A stretch of DNA of 21,640 nucleotides from Bacillota bacterium (GTDB lineage Bacteria > Bacillota > Clostridia > Lachnospirales > Lachnospiraceae), in contig JAFADH010000088.1 of the NCBI GenBank assembly GCA_023424995.1, forward strand, positions 1 to 21,640, written 5' to 3'. Positions 1 through 8,683 of the stretch are shown piece by piece. Positions within the stretch are counted from its first letter, which is position 1, and each line of letters starts with the position of its first letter. Position numbers and translations under genes: made by a program. Below the pieces are notes generated by a model. It was given only the letters and a program-made list of their open reading frames with translations. It did no database searches and was not told the origin of the DNA.

Positions 1-2
1 TG

Positions 3-755
3 CTATAATGCTTTGTTCCATCTGCATAATGACTTTGCCAGAAGGTCAATTGACACAAACAGTGCAAAGCCTGTCACTGAAATTACAATGATTCCGATAT
101 ACATATCAATATAATTGATCCTGGACCACGCGTCCAGGATATAATATCCCATACCATACCTGGTTCCATACCCCTCCACAAAGAAAAGAATGGATACCGC
201 TGCTCCCAAGGACACCCTTATACTGGTCAGAAGCTGCGGCATTATGGCCGGCAGGGTCACATGCCGTATGATCTGTCCCTTGCCTGCTCCCGCACTTCTG
301 ATGACCTGATACATGGTTGGATCAATGGTCCCGACACTGTCTCTTACGGATACGATTACCTGGAATACGATTACCAGGAACATGATAATGATTTTTGATC
401 CGTCCCTCATTCCCCACACCAGCATGGCTATGGGTAATAATGCCGTCTTCGGAATCGGATAGGTAAAGTAGATCAATGGATACAGAAGCTGATTCATCTT
501 CTTTGAATATGCCATGCTGATACCAACCGGTATTCCCACCGCAAGGGAAAGAACCAATCCGACTCCGATTCGCCATATACTGTACAGGATATGCAGGTAC
601 ATGTGATCCGTCATAACATTATCAAAATTACGATACACTGAGACAGGGCTTGGAATAACCGTAGTATCCGTAAGAAGGTAAGCAATCATCCACAGAAGGT
701 TGACAGAAAGAAAACCCAGAAGAAAATTTTTACCTTGTTTATACAACTGCTTCAA
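3..755 (-). CDS. ABC transporter permease, SsuC/TauC/ThiX class
   Basis: Membrane permease of a binding-protein-dependent importer of the nitrate/sulfonate/NMT1 class. The protein has about six hydrophobic segments. Near residues 165-180 (counted from the first in-frame ATG) it carries the cytoplasmic coupling loop SAGAGKGQIIRHVTLPAIMP, which contacts the ATPase. An ATG at 788 is in frame, but it lies 50 bases inside the ATPase gene and has no good ribosome binding site. A TTG at 755 is preceded by AGGAGG with a 9-base gap, so I chose TTG, giving 250 residues and a 17-base overlap with the ATPase gene, typical of translational coupling. It is the last gene of the seven-gene minus-strand cluster visible here; the stop TAG is at 3-5. 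The substrate cannot be told from the permease. Confidence 0.85.
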   Translation of the reverse strand: MKQLYKQGKNFLLGFLSVNLLWMIAYLLTDTTVIPSPVSVYRNFDNVMTDHMYLHILYSIWRIGVGLVLSLAVGIPVGISMAYSKKMNQLLYPLIYFTYPIPKTALLPIAMLVWGMRDGSKIIIMFLVIVFQVIVSVRDSVGTIDPTMYQVIRSAGAGKGQIIRHVTLPAIMPQLLTSIRVSLGAAVSILFFVEGYGTRYGMGYYILDAWSRINYIDMYIGIIVISVTGFALFVSIDLLAKSLCRWNKAL

Positions 756-1524
756 CCGCTTTCTCCTCCTGTGTCCGTAATCTCTCATGCAAGAGCTGCT
801 TTGTAAGAAGATACTCTACATTCTCCGGATATAATACTCCAAAGTAAGGGTTGGGCATCCGGTATCTCACATCCCCCATCTGCTGTCCCATAACCATGAT
901 CGTATTCCCCAGATAAAGCGCTTCTTCAATACTGTGTGTTACCAGAATCGTAGTCGGCCTGGTCTTCTTCCATACGGTAAGGAATAATTCCCTGGCCTCT
1001 TCTCTCGTTATGGCATCCAGGGCGGAGAACGGCTCATCCATCAGCAATAAATCCGGTTTGAGAATAAATGCCCTGGCAATCGCCGCCCTTTGAATCTGTC
1101 CCCCGCTTAACTCACCCGGATATTTATCAAGCTGATCCGATATGTTCAAAGCATCATAGATCCGGTTCACCTCCCGAAGCTCCGGCTCATTCCGCTTAAG
1201 CTCCTTACGTATCTTTAAAGGAAGCATGCAATTATCCCTTACCGTCTTCCAGGGCAGTAAGCCGCAATTTTGAGGGATTAATCCAATCCTGTGGGATTTC
1301 GGGTCCAGCTTCTGCGGTTCTTCTCCTTTGATATAATCAATACTGCCGCTTTGAGGCTCAAGGATTCCTGCCAGCGCATTGATCAGGGTGGATTTCCCGC
1401 AGCCGGAAGGTCCCAGGATTGCCAGTGCTTCCCCTTGCTGAAGCTTAAGGGAAAGGTCGTGTATAACCGGAGTAATTTTCTTTTTTGTCTTGTATTGGAT
1501 GGATATATTATTAATAATCAGCAT
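739..1524 (-). CDS. ABC transporter ATP-binding protein, SsuB/TauB/ThiZ class
   Basis: Cytoplasmic ATPase that powers the adjacent permease. All ABC motifs are intact in the 261 residues: Walker A GPSGCGKST (38-46), Q-loop glutamine near 85, signature LSGGQ (139-143), Walker B LLLMDEP ending near 165, D-loop SALD, and switch histidine in VTHS near 197. Length and motifs fit the nitrate/sulfonate/taurine group of importer ATPases. The ATG at 1524 has a GGGAG site close upstream. The gene lies 39 bases after the lipoprotein gene, and its last codons contain the ribosome binding site of the permease. Function as an importer ATPase is secure; the substrate is unknown. Confidence 0.9.
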   Translation of the reverse strand: MLIINNISIQYKTKKKITPVIHDLSLKLQQGEALAILGPSGCGKSTLINALAGILEPQSGSIDYIKGEEPQKLDPKSHRIGLIPQNCGLLPWKTVRDNCMLPLKIRKELKRNEPELREVNRIYDALNISDQLDKYPGELSGGQIQRAAIARAFILKPDLLLMDEPFSALDAITREEARELFLTVWKKTRPTTILVTHSIEEALYLGNTIMVMGQQMGDVRYRMPNPYFGVLYPENVEYLLTKQLLHERLRTQEEKAVEAVV

Positions 1525-1563
1525 ATTGCTCCCATATCCTTATTCATTCTAACGCACCACTAT

Positions 1564-2544
1564 CTACTTTGTATTAATATCATATACCAGCTGGTCATAG
1601 GTTAAGCTTTCACTGCATAGTCCCTTTTTGCCCGCCCATGCTACTGCCTTTTCTATCTCTTCCTCGGAAGGAAGCGCACTGGTCCGGAACGTACCCACCT
1701 CTACCTTACCCGTCATTTCCTCAGGATAGCCTACCGCTTCGATCACAGTCTCCTCATAATCACGGATATCCGTCTGATTCATGTAATCGACCGCTTCGTT
1801 ATAGGCTATATACAGATTACGGATCGCATCCTCCTTCTCCTGCAGGGCTTTCATGGAGAAAGCGGATACCGCCGGATACAGACCGAATTCATTGGCGCTC
1901 CCTAATCTGACGGCTCCGTCCTTCAAGGCAAGGGTCGCAAAAGGCTCCGGCATTAAGCCAAGGTCGATCTGATCGTTGCGGAGCAATTCCAGACGGTCCG
2001 GTATCCTGGGAACCAGCTCCTTCTTAAGATCGTCACTGGCCATATTGTTGTTCTCAAGGATATTATCCAGGGTATAATCGATCAGGGTATTCTCCGATAT
2101 GGCGATACTCCTGCCTTTTATCTGGCTGATGTGGGTAATTCCGGTATCCTTACCGGCGACCAGTATATAATCCCCGTCCGTAATTCCTGTAATCCGGACA
2201 TCAAAATCCGCATTCTGATACATACAGATTCCTATGAAATCCGTAATCACTCCATCCAGCTCGCCGGCCTGAAAGGCGGCGTCACGGTCCTTTGCGGAAG
2301 TAAACACCTCAAGCTCCAGGGTAATATTGTACTTATCCGCTAATCCCATATCATTAATAAGGACAAATGGAATTACGTCGGAAGAAGCCATCATGCCAAA
2401 GGTTATGACTGTCCTGTCCGCTTCCTCGTTACCTGACGCGCTGTCAGGCTGCTTCGTTTCATCTGCTTTGTCTTCCTTGTTGCAACCGGTTAATATCATA
2501 GCTGTTAATGTTATCAATAATAATATTCTGCTTAATGTTTTCAT
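1564..2544 (-). CDS. ABC transporter substrate-binding lipoprotein, NMT1/THI5-like
   Basis: Extracytoplasmic solute receptor of 326 residues. The N-terminus is a lipoprotein signal: a hydrophobic run then L-T-G-C with the lipidated cysteine at 21, followed by a charged linker. The body reads like NMT1/SsuA/ThiY-type receptors: an early beta strand VITFGMMASSDVIPFVL, a segment describing a helper 'DAAFQAGELDGVITDF', and the hinge-region stretch LLRNDQIDLGLMPEPFA. This superfamily binds small planar or anionic organic molecules (thiamine pyrimidine precursor, aliphatic sulfonates, aromatic acids). No TPP riboswitch is visible upstream, which weakens the thiamine-precursor reading. The position right after UbiA/UbiD genes suggests, but does not show, an aromatic or quinone precursor. 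The ATG at 2544 follows an AGAAGGG site. Confidence 0.85.
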   Translation of the reverse strand: MKTLSRILLLITLTAMILTGCNKEDKADETKQPDSASGNEEADRTVITFGMMASSDVIPFVLINDMGLADKYNITLELEVFTSAKDRDAAFQAGELDGVITDFIGICMYQNADFDVRITGITDGDYILVAGKDTGITHISQIKGRSIAISENTLIDYTLDNILENNNMASDDLKKELVPRIPDRLELLRNDQIDLGLMPEPFATLALKDGAVRLGSANEFGLYPAVSAFSMKALQEKEDAIRNLYIAYNEAVDYMNQTDIRDYEETVIEAVGYPEEMTGKVEVGTFRTSALPSEEEIEKAVAWAGKKGLCSESLTYDQLVYDINTK

Positions 2545-2629
2545 GATTTGCCCTTCTTTTCATTCAGTAATTTAAAAATGTATATATAAGCATTGGTAAT
2601 GCCGTTATTTATCCTGTTCAATCATAACA

Positions 2630-3499
2630 TCATATCAGTGCATCAGCAGCACCTGCTGCAAGCAGTACGATACTTACCAGCTGGTTTACACTGTAGGATG
2701 CTATATTTACATTCGTCAAATTAGACGGAGATACCAGACGGTATTCTGTGATGAATAATCCCGTGATTATCATTATCCCCATATAATAAATCACTCCCAG
2801 CTCCGGCGCCAGGATTCCCACCGCCGCCAGGCACAGCAGGGTAATGATATGGAATAACATGGAGATCCGCAGTGCGTTCTTCACTCCGAACTGTACCGGA
2901 ACCGAATGAAGTCCGTTGGCTTTATCAAAATCATAATCCTGGGAGCCGTAGATAATGTCAAAGCCTGCTACCCATAAGGTATTCGCCGCCCCCATAACCA
3001 GGGGAAGCAGGGAGAAGCTGCCGGTGACGGCAAGCCATGCACCCACCGGTGCGCAGGCACAGGTAATTCCAAGCACCAGATGGCACAGGAAGGTAAATCT
3101 CTTGCAATAGGAGTAGATGATCAGAAGAAATAATGCCACCGGTGACAGAAGGAAGCATATTAAGTTCAACTGCCAGGCTCCGAATAACATCACAAGAAAA
3201 CATACGGCCGTCAGTATAATGACCTCTTTCTTTTTAATCTCTCCACGGGGTATCTGGCGGCCTGCTGTTCTGGGATTGCGTGCGTCAATCTCCGCATCGA
3301 TGACCCGGTTGATTGCATTGGCGCCTGTTCTTGCGCCGAGAAAGCATACCAGGATCCAGATCAGGGTAGATATCTTCGGAATGCCGCCGGCAGCCAGCAG
3401 CATGGATAATAAGGCAAAGCTGAAAGAGAAAATGGTGTGGGAGAACATGACCAGTTTTCCGTATTCCTTTAATTTGCGGACAATTTTAGTTAAAACCAT
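2630..3499 (-). CDS. ubiA: UbiA-family aromatic prenyltransferase (MqnP/4-hydroxybenzoate polyprenyltransferase-like)
   Basis: Integral membrane enzyme that attaches a polyprenyl chain to an aromatic acid. The 289 residues are mostly hydrophobic with about eight to nine membrane segments. The two Mg-diphosphate motifs are both present: N64-RVI-D68-AEI-D72 (first Asp-rich loop, followed by RNPRTAGRQIPRG) and D182-IIYGSQ-D189 with further acids at 191 and 193, followed by KANGLHSVP. This pattern matches the group of UbiA homologues paired with UbiD in futalosine menaquinone synthesis (MqnP). The ATG at 3499 lies inside the end of the UbiD gene (14-base overlap) with an AAGGTGGAAGGA site, so the two are probably translated in a coupled way. 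The acceptor (6-naphthoate, hydroxybenzoate or other) cannot be decided from sequence. Confidence 0.9.
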   Translation of the reverse strand: MVLTKIVRKLKEYGKLVMFSHTIFSFSFALLSMLLAAGGIPKISTLIWILVCFLGARTGANAINRVIDAEIDARNPRTAGRQIPRGEIKKKEVIILTAVCFLVMLFGAWQLNLICFLLSPVALFLLIIYSYCKRFTFLCHLVLGITCACAPVGAWLAVTGSFSLLPLVMGAANTLWVAGFDIIYGSQDYDFDKANGLHSVPVQFGVKNALRISMLFHIITLLCLAAVGILAPELGVIYYMGIMIITGLFITEYRLVSPSNLTNVNIASYSVNQLVSIVLLAAGAADALI

Positions 3500-5234
3500 A
3501 TTCCTTCCACCTTCCCGTAACCAGCTGCTTCATCTCATCCGTCATTACAATATCTGCCGGCCACTCTCTGGTTAAGCCTTCTTCTTTCCATTTCTTCGTA
3601 GCATCAATGCCGATCTTATTATCAATAATAGTCAGATCTCTTCCGGCATCAATATTATTGAATACTTTCCACATCACGGTGGACAAATCTCCGGGATCAA
3701 CACCGGCATCCACTGCAATGACGAATTTATCCGGGTTGCTCCTCATATAATTCTCCAATACTTCTTTTCCCTGCAGCGGCTTTTCCTTATGAACAGTCAG
3801 TATGTGATATGTGTCCGTTATATTATTAATTATTCTGTTGTCTGATGAGTTCGTATCTGTTTGACCGGTTGTATAAGACCTTTCATAATCTCCGGAAGTT
3901 GCGTCAATTCCCAATCTGCTGCCGTAAAGCGCCTGATCGGAGGAATGGTCCAGCGCATCCAGGGGGCCTTCCGCTATGAACAGGCTGCTGTCCCCCCTCA
4001 CATTACGGAGTACGGCGTCCCGTACCTCCTTAAGGTTCTGGATATCAACCTTATCATCACAGACGATGATTAATTTCGTGTACATCATCTGCCCCATACC
4101 CCAGATGCTGTTCATGATTTTCCTTGCGGCACCGGGAAACCTGGATTTGATGGATACAATGGCACAGTTATGGAATACTCCTTCCAGAGGAAGGTTCATA
4201 TCTGCCAGCTCAGGCATCATCATCCGGAGCATGGGCAGGAAGATACGCTCCGTAGCTTTTGCCATATAGCAGTCTTCCATGGGCGGCTTACCTACCACCG
4301 TCGCCGGATAGACCGCATCCCTCCTGTGAGTGATGCAGGTAACATGAAATCTGGGATAATAATCTGCCAGGGAATAATAACCGGTGTGATCTCCGAAGGG
4401 ACCTTCCAGTACCGGTTCCTCTTCCGGATCCACATACCCCTCCAGTACGATCTCCGCATTGCCGGGGACATAGATATCATTGGTGATGCATTTTACCATC
4501 CTTACATTGGATCTTCGGAGCCAGCCGGCCAGCATCATCTCATCAATCATCTTCGGCAAGGGAGCGGTTGCGGCATAGGTTATGGCAGGATCGCATCCCA
4601 GTGCAACCGATACCGGCATCTTCTGTCCGCTGTCCTTATATCCTTTATATATCTCAGAACCATCCTTATGCTTATGCCAGTGCATTCCCGTGCTCGTCCT
4701 GTCCAGGATCTGCAGGCGGTACATTCCCACATTCTGCTGTTTTGACTTAATGTCCTTCGTAAACACCAGCGGCAGGGTGACGAATCTGCCTGCATCCTCA
4801 GGCCAGCACTTAAGCACCGGAAGGGTATCCAGGTCCACTTCCCGTTCGATGACCTCCTGACACCTTCCCCTTCTTCTGCTTTTCACGGGAAATACATATA
4901 ATAATCTTAACAGGCGGGGTATGCTCCCCAGCAGCTTCTTAAGGGAAAGATAATTGGCCAGGTCCAGATATTCCGCAATCTTTGAGCCCACCTCGTCCAG
5001 GCTCTCCGCTCCCAGTCCCCGGCTCATTCTGTCATAGCTTCCCATGGCGTTCATTAATACCGGATAATTCGAATCCTTCACCTTCTCAAAAAGCAATGCC
5101 GGACCATGTGCCTTTGAGATACGGTCGGTAATCTCGGTAATCTCCAGCTCTGCCGAGACCTCTGCCTTAATCCTGTGCAGCTCCTTCTTCTCCTCCAGCT
5201 CTTTCATGAAGGTATGCAAATCTTTATATGACAT
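3486..5234 (-). CDS. ubiD: UbiD-family prenylated-FMN decarboxylase (MqnL-like)
   Basis: Cytoplasmic, non-oxidative decarboxylase of an aromatic acid, needing prenylated FMN made by a UbiX-type enzyme that is not in this window. Family landmarks are all present: MYRLQILDRTSTGMHWHKHK around 171-190 (catalytic Arg 173), LEGYVDP at 264-270, and EGPFGDHTGYYS at 277-288, where Glu 277 and Asp 282 fit the catalytic acid pair. At 582 residues it is longer than the roughly 490-residue E. coli UbiD and closer to the long forms annotated as menaquinone-biosynthesis decarboxylases. The ATG at 5234 follows AAGGAAG with good spacing. The overlap with the UbiA gene points to one pathway: prenylation and decarboxylation of the same aromatic acid. 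Confidence 0.92.
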   Translation of the reverse strand: MSYKDLHTFMKELEEKKELHRIKAEVSAELEITEITDRISKAHGPALLFEKVKDSNYPVLMNAMGSYDRMSRGLGAESLDEVGSKIAEYLDLANYLSLKKLLGSIPRLLRLLYVFPVKSRRRGRCQEVIEREVDLDTLPVLKCWPEDAGRFVTLPLVFTKDIKSKQQNVGMYRLQILDRTSTGMHWHKHKDGSEIYKGYKDSGQKMPVSVALGCDPAITYAATAPLPKMIDEMMLAGWLRRSNVRMVKCITNDIYVPGNAEIVLEGYVDPEEEPVLEGPFGDHTGYYSLADYYPRFHVTCITHRRDAVYPATVVGKPPMEDCYMAKATERIFLPMLRMMMPELADMNLPLEGVFHNCAIVSIKSRFPGAARKIMNSIWGMGQMMYTKLIIVCDDKVDIQNLKEVRDAVLRNVRGDSSLFIAEGPLDALDHSSDQALYGSRLGIDATSGDYERSYTTGQTDTNSSDNRIINNITDTYHILTVHKEKPLQGKEVLENYMRSNPDKFVIAVDAGVDPGDLSTVMWKVFNNIDAGRDLTIIDNKIGIDATKKWKEEGLTREWPADIVMTDEMKQLVTGRWKEYGFN

Positions 5235-5405
5235 GTAGCACTTCCTTATTTTTAAATAATTTGTATTATATATTTTATATGATTAATTACATAGGAATCA
5301 TATCCGAAGCACTTATATCCGGTCGCGATAACCCGGCATTTCAGATTTTACATATATATTACATCCGCAGGACATACTGTGTCCGGGCAGCCCCAATATA
5401 TTGAT
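5235..5405 (-). promoter_or_regulatory. AT-rich spacer ahead of the ubiD gene, possible internal promoter
   Basis: This is the largest gap inside the seven-gene cluster. On the minus strand it holds a perfect TATAAT (5265-5270) about 30 bases before the ubiD start, but no convincing -35 hexamer at the usual distance. It also contains a 5-base-pair dyad, GGACA with TGTCC, and a CCGG/CCGG dyad. No run of T follows either, so no terminator is claimed. It could be an internal promoter for ubiD-ubiA and the transporter, or only a leader. Confidence 0.3.
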
Positions 5406-6638
5406 TTATCCGATCTCGGATAATGCCTTGTCCAACCGTTCCGCCAGATAGCAGATATCGGCTTCTTCTATCACTAACGGCGGCTGAAATGCCAGAACAT
5501 TGCGGTAAAGACCATTCTTGCCAAGGATAATTCCGTCATCCTTTAATTTCTCCAGAATCAAGTCCGCAACAGTCCCTAAGGGCTTATTATCCGCACTGCG
5601 CAGTTCCATGCCAAGCATCAAGCCCTTCCCCCGCACCTCGCTTATCACCTTATATTTCTTCTTAAGCTCCTGCAGCTTGTCCATCAGCAGACCGCCCAAT
5701 ATCCCGGCACGGCTGCATAGATCATGATCCCGGATATAATCAAGCACTGCCAGTGCCGCAGCGCATGCAACGGGATTCCCCCCCAGTGTGGAAGCGGAGG
5801 GTGCGGTAAATTCAGCCGCGATCTCCTTCGTCGCAGAGAATGCCGCCACGGGAATCCCGTTGCCAAGAGCCTTTGACATGGTTATTATGTCCGGAGTGAC
5901 TCCGTATTGTTCAATGGCAAACATGCTTCCCGTGCGTGCAAAGCCCGTCTGGACCTCATCACAGATCATAAGGACTCCATATCGTTTTAATAACTCTCTT
6001 ATTTTTATAAAATAATCATCGGGAGGTGTTATGATACCGCCGTTGCCCTGTATGGGTTCACAGATAAATGCCGCTATATCCCCGTCCTTCTTAAGGACCG
6101 CTTCCATCTCCTCACAGGTTCGCTCCGGATCATGGGATACAAAATAGATATCCTCTTCAAAGAACGGATCCGCCCGCCACATGGGTATGGCAGTGGCTGC
6201 CATGGTCAGATGGGTTCTGCCATGAAGACTGTTCTCCAGGGCGATGAATTTACGTCTGCCCGTATATATTCTTGCCAGCAGCATAGCGCCTTCATTCGCC
6301 TCGGAGCCTGACATACAGAAGAAGGAGTTATGAAGTTCTCCCGGCAGCACCTCGCTCAGGCGTCTCGCCAGCTCTGCCACAGGTCTGGTCAGATAGATAT
6401 TGGTGACATGCTGCAGGGTCTGAAGCTGTCTGATAACCTTCTCAAGAATCTCCGGATTGCTGTGGCCACAGTTCATGACGGATACTCCCGCGAAGAAATC
6501 CAGATACTTCTTCCCCTTCTCATCATACAGATATTGCATCTCGCCTTTGACAAATACCGGCGGTTCCTTGTAAAAATATCCAAGACAGGGCATTAGGTAT
6601 TCCCTGCGCATTTGCAGTACTTCTTCCGATGCATTCAT
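5406..6638 (-). CDS. Class-III PLP-dependent aminotransferase
   Basis: Cytoplasmic omega-type aminotransferase of about 410 residues that moves an amino group from an amine or amino acid to a 2-oxo acid. Visible landmarks: a GSEAN phosphate-binding turn (FFCMSGSEANEGA), the HGRT loop, EPIQGNGG, the cofactor aspartate in MICDEVQTGFARTG, and the PLP lysine in TMSKALGNG. The frame is open back to 6731, but the ATG at 6638 has AAAGGA 8 bases upstream and gives the expected N-terminus (MNASEEVL), so the longer form that would overlap the U32 gene is rejected. The family includes alanine-glyoxylate, beta-alanine, 4-aminobutyrate and acetylornithine enzymes; I cannot pick the substrate. It starts 25 bases after the U32 gene, so the two are almost surely cotranscribed. 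Confidence 0.88.
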   Translation of the reverse strand: MNASEEVLQMRREYLMPCLGYFYKEPPVFVKGEMQYLYDEKGKKYLDFFAGVSVMNCGHSNPEILEKVIRQLQTLQHVTNIYLTRPVAELARRLSEVLPGELHNSFFCMSGSEANEGAMLLARIYTGRRKFIALENSLHGRTHLTMAATAIPMWRADPFFEEDIYFVSHDPERTCEEMEAVLKKDGDIAAFICEPIQGNGGIITPPDDYFIKIRELLKRYGVLMICDEVQTGFARTGSMFAIEQYGVTPDIITMSKALGNGIPVAAFSATKEIAAEFTAPSASTLGGNPVACAAALAVLDYIRDHDLCSRAGILGGLLMDKLQELKKKYKVISEVRGKGLMLGMELRSADNKPLGTVADLILEKLKDDGIILGKNGLYRNVLAFQPPLVIEEADICYLAERLDKALSEIG

Positions 6639-6663
6639 TCTATCAATTCCTTTCAAACTAATC

Positions 6664-8550
6664 TCACAAGGCAAAGGTACCCAGGGACCATCCGTTCTCT
6701 GCGGGTTCCAATGTCTCATACAGCTCTTCACAGCGGTTCGGTTCTCTTAAAGCCTGTTGGTAAACCGCGATAATCCCGGCCAGCTCCCTGTCGGAAAGAT
6801 GGGCACCCTCAATACGGAAATGGGACAGTCCCGCTTGATAAAGCTCCCTTAATACGGGAAGATAGCAAAGATTTTTATACAGCAGCATATGGTTTCTCCC
6901 ATATTGATCCTTATATACAGGGTGCTTGAAGCCGGCCTCATCCGCCAGATACAGGGGGGCGGAAGCCGGTTTCCCATCCGTATTGGCATACAGGTCATGT
7001 TCCATATACATCACCGCAGGTGACCCGTGCACGATTAATTCCGCACGGGCACCCGTCCTGTGAAGCATACTGATCACTTCCGTCAGGGAGGCCTCCGGAG
7101 TGATCGTAAAACGTTCCAATCCCATATCCGTATAGAATTCTGCAGCCGCACTGTTTAAGATATTCAGCGGATAATCACCGATCCGCTTATAATCATGAAA
7201 TGACTTGATTCCTCCGATACTCGTTACCAGCAATCCGTCGAAATTTATACCATGGGATAACAGCTGCCTGTATTCCGCAAACTGTGTGTCGAACATCATA
7301 TGGGGCATGCCCAGGATGATCTTTGTATCCCCTTTCCTGTCAAGCAGATCGGTTATCTGCCTTTTGGACCAGGGAATATCCGGCAGGAATACGTCTCCTG
7401 ACAGATAGATGGTATCCACCTTAGCCTCAAGACATAAGTTTGCCTGACCGATATTATTAACCTTCACACTTAATTCAGGCCGTATATCATTATCCGTCTT
7501 ATTATCTGCCAGCTTTTGTTTAATATCCTTGAGCTTACGCTCAGTAACCGTTCTTTCTTCCGTGGCCGTACTGAACACCTTCCCGCTGCTGAACAAAGTA
7601 CCGGTACCCTCATATCTCGCATTGATATTGCTGAGTCCCGGAACTCCGAAGGCATATGCCGTGGAGGTATCCCTTTTACGGTTTTCAAAAAGAAGCTCGG
7701 AGTGTCTTTTGCGGTCATAGCTGAGAGGGTCCTCAAGGTAGCGGTCTATGGTATCGGAATAAGCATCGATGATCATGGAAAGGTAATCGATATCTCGCAT
7801 GCGCCCTTCGATCTTAAAGGAAGTGATCCCTCCGTCAATCAGCTCCGGAATATGCTCATACATGCACATGTCCTTCACTGCCATGGGGAACCGGGTCTCA
7901 TACTTCCTTCCGTCCTGCATGATCCCATATCCCCAGCGGCAAGGCTTCAGGCATCTGCCGCGGTTGGAGCTTTGTCCGAATAATATTCCGCTGTACAGGC
8001 ACTGACCGCCATGGGCGATACACATATCTCCATGAATAAAATATTCCAATTCCATATCGGTTTCGGCGGTTAAATACTTACTATAGGCCAGGGGTGCCTC
8101 TCTGGACAGAACCACTCTGCTGACGCCCATTTGCTGAAGAACAGTGATGCTTTCCAGATTGTGCACATTCATCATAACGGACGCATGCAGCGGCAAATCA
8201 AGGGAAAGCTCCCTGACCAGCGACAGGGTACTCATGTCCTGTACGATTAATGCATCCGGCTTTATCCCGGCCAACAGCAGCAGGAATTCCTTCAGCTGTC
8301 CTATCTCTTCATTATTATACAGATTATTAACCGTAATATATGCTTTCTTCCCAAGGGAATGCGCCATCTTCACCGCCTCGGACAGTTCTTCATCCGTAAA
8401 ATTATAATCCTTGCGGTGCAGGCGCATGTTCAAATTCTTACCGCCAAAATATACGGCATCACAGCCCAGGTCTATGATACCTTTAAATATCTCAAAGGTT
8501 CCGGCCGGAGCCAGCAGCTCTACCGGTTTGTTGTTAAAATATCTAGCCAT
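6664..8550 (-). CDS. U32-family protein with two tandem U32-like barrels
   Basis: A 628-residue member of the 'peptidase U32' family, whose studied members (TrhP, RlhA, UbiU/UbiV) act in RNA or quinone hydroxylation with a 4Fe-4S centre. The first barrel spans about 10-270 and has VELLAPAG, AVYFGG, and the family core IHGDMC (Cys 177), Cys 184, Cys 200 and Cys 204, ending in SFKIEGRMRD. Residues 358-600 repeat the same order: ELSVKVNN, TIYLSGD, a matching VHG...DLY core at 507-521, and HFRIEGAHLSD near the end. In the second copy the cysteines are replaced (Ala 512, Asp 519), so only the first barrel should bind a cluster. The ATG at 8550 follows AGAGGA. It is the first gene of the cluster. 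RNA hydroxylation is the alternative to a quinone role. Confidence 0.85.
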   Translation of the reverse strand: MARYFNNKPVELLAPAGTFEIFKGIIDLGCDAVYFGGKNLNMRLHRKDYNFTDEELSEAVKMAHSLGKKAYITVNNLYNNEEIGQLKEFLLLLAGIKPDALIVQDMSTLSLVRELSLDLPLHASVMMNVHNLESITVLQQMGVSRVVLSREAPLAYSKYLTAETDMELEYFIHGDMCIAHGGQCLYSGILFGQSSNRGRCLKPCRWGYGIMQDGRKYETRFPMAVKDMCMYEHIPELIDGGITSFKIEGRMRDIDYLSMIIDAYSDTIDRYLEDPLSYDRKRHSELLFENRKRDTSTAYAFGVPGLSNINARYEGTGTLFSSGKVFSTATEERTVTERKLKDIKQKLADNKTDNDIRPELSVKVNNIGQANLCLEAKVDTIYLSGDVFLPDIPWSKRQITDLLDRKGDTKIILGMPHMMFDTQFAEYRQLLSHGINFDGLLVTSIGGIKSFHDYKRIGDYPLNILNSAAAEFYTDMGLERFTITPEASLTEVISMLHRTGARAELIVHGSPAVMYMEHDLYANTDGKPASAPLYLADEAGFKHPVYKDQYGRNHMLLYKNLCYLPVLRELYQAGLSHFRIEGAHLSDRELAGIIAVYQQALREPNRCEELYETLEPAENGWSLGTFAL

Positions 8551-8683
8551 AGTTTGTCCTCTTATTATCCAAAGTCAATGATCTAAAAGCGGATTAGGAA
8601 TTCAAATGCTCCGCGCCGGCATGCAGCGATTTAACAGCCCGAAAGTCTCCGGCTTTTTCTGAATCAATTCGCTTACCGTGTAC

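Noticed and set aside
2545..2629. TPP riboswitch or terminator upstream of the NMT1-like lipoprotein gene
   Set aside because: The 85-base gap is too short for a TPP riboswitch and shows none of its conserved elements; the only dyad (GCATT/AATGC) is 5 pairs without a proper T-run, so no terminator is claimed.
4170..4745. 191-codon plus-strand frame inside the UbiD gene
   Set aside because: It lies wholly antisense to a well-supported UbiD reading frame, has no ribosome binding site that stands out, and its translation resembles no family.
6639..6731. Longer N-terminus for the aminotransferase
   Set aside because: It would overlap the end of the U32 gene by 68 bases and lacks a ribosome binding site, whereas the ATG at 6638 has AAAGGA at the right distance and a family-like N-terminus.
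8551..8680. Riboswitch in the leader of the U32 gene
   Set aside because: The leader has only short GC-rich dyads and no conserved riboswitch core that I can recognise; the AGCC/GGCT dyad near 8637-8655 has 4 pairs only.
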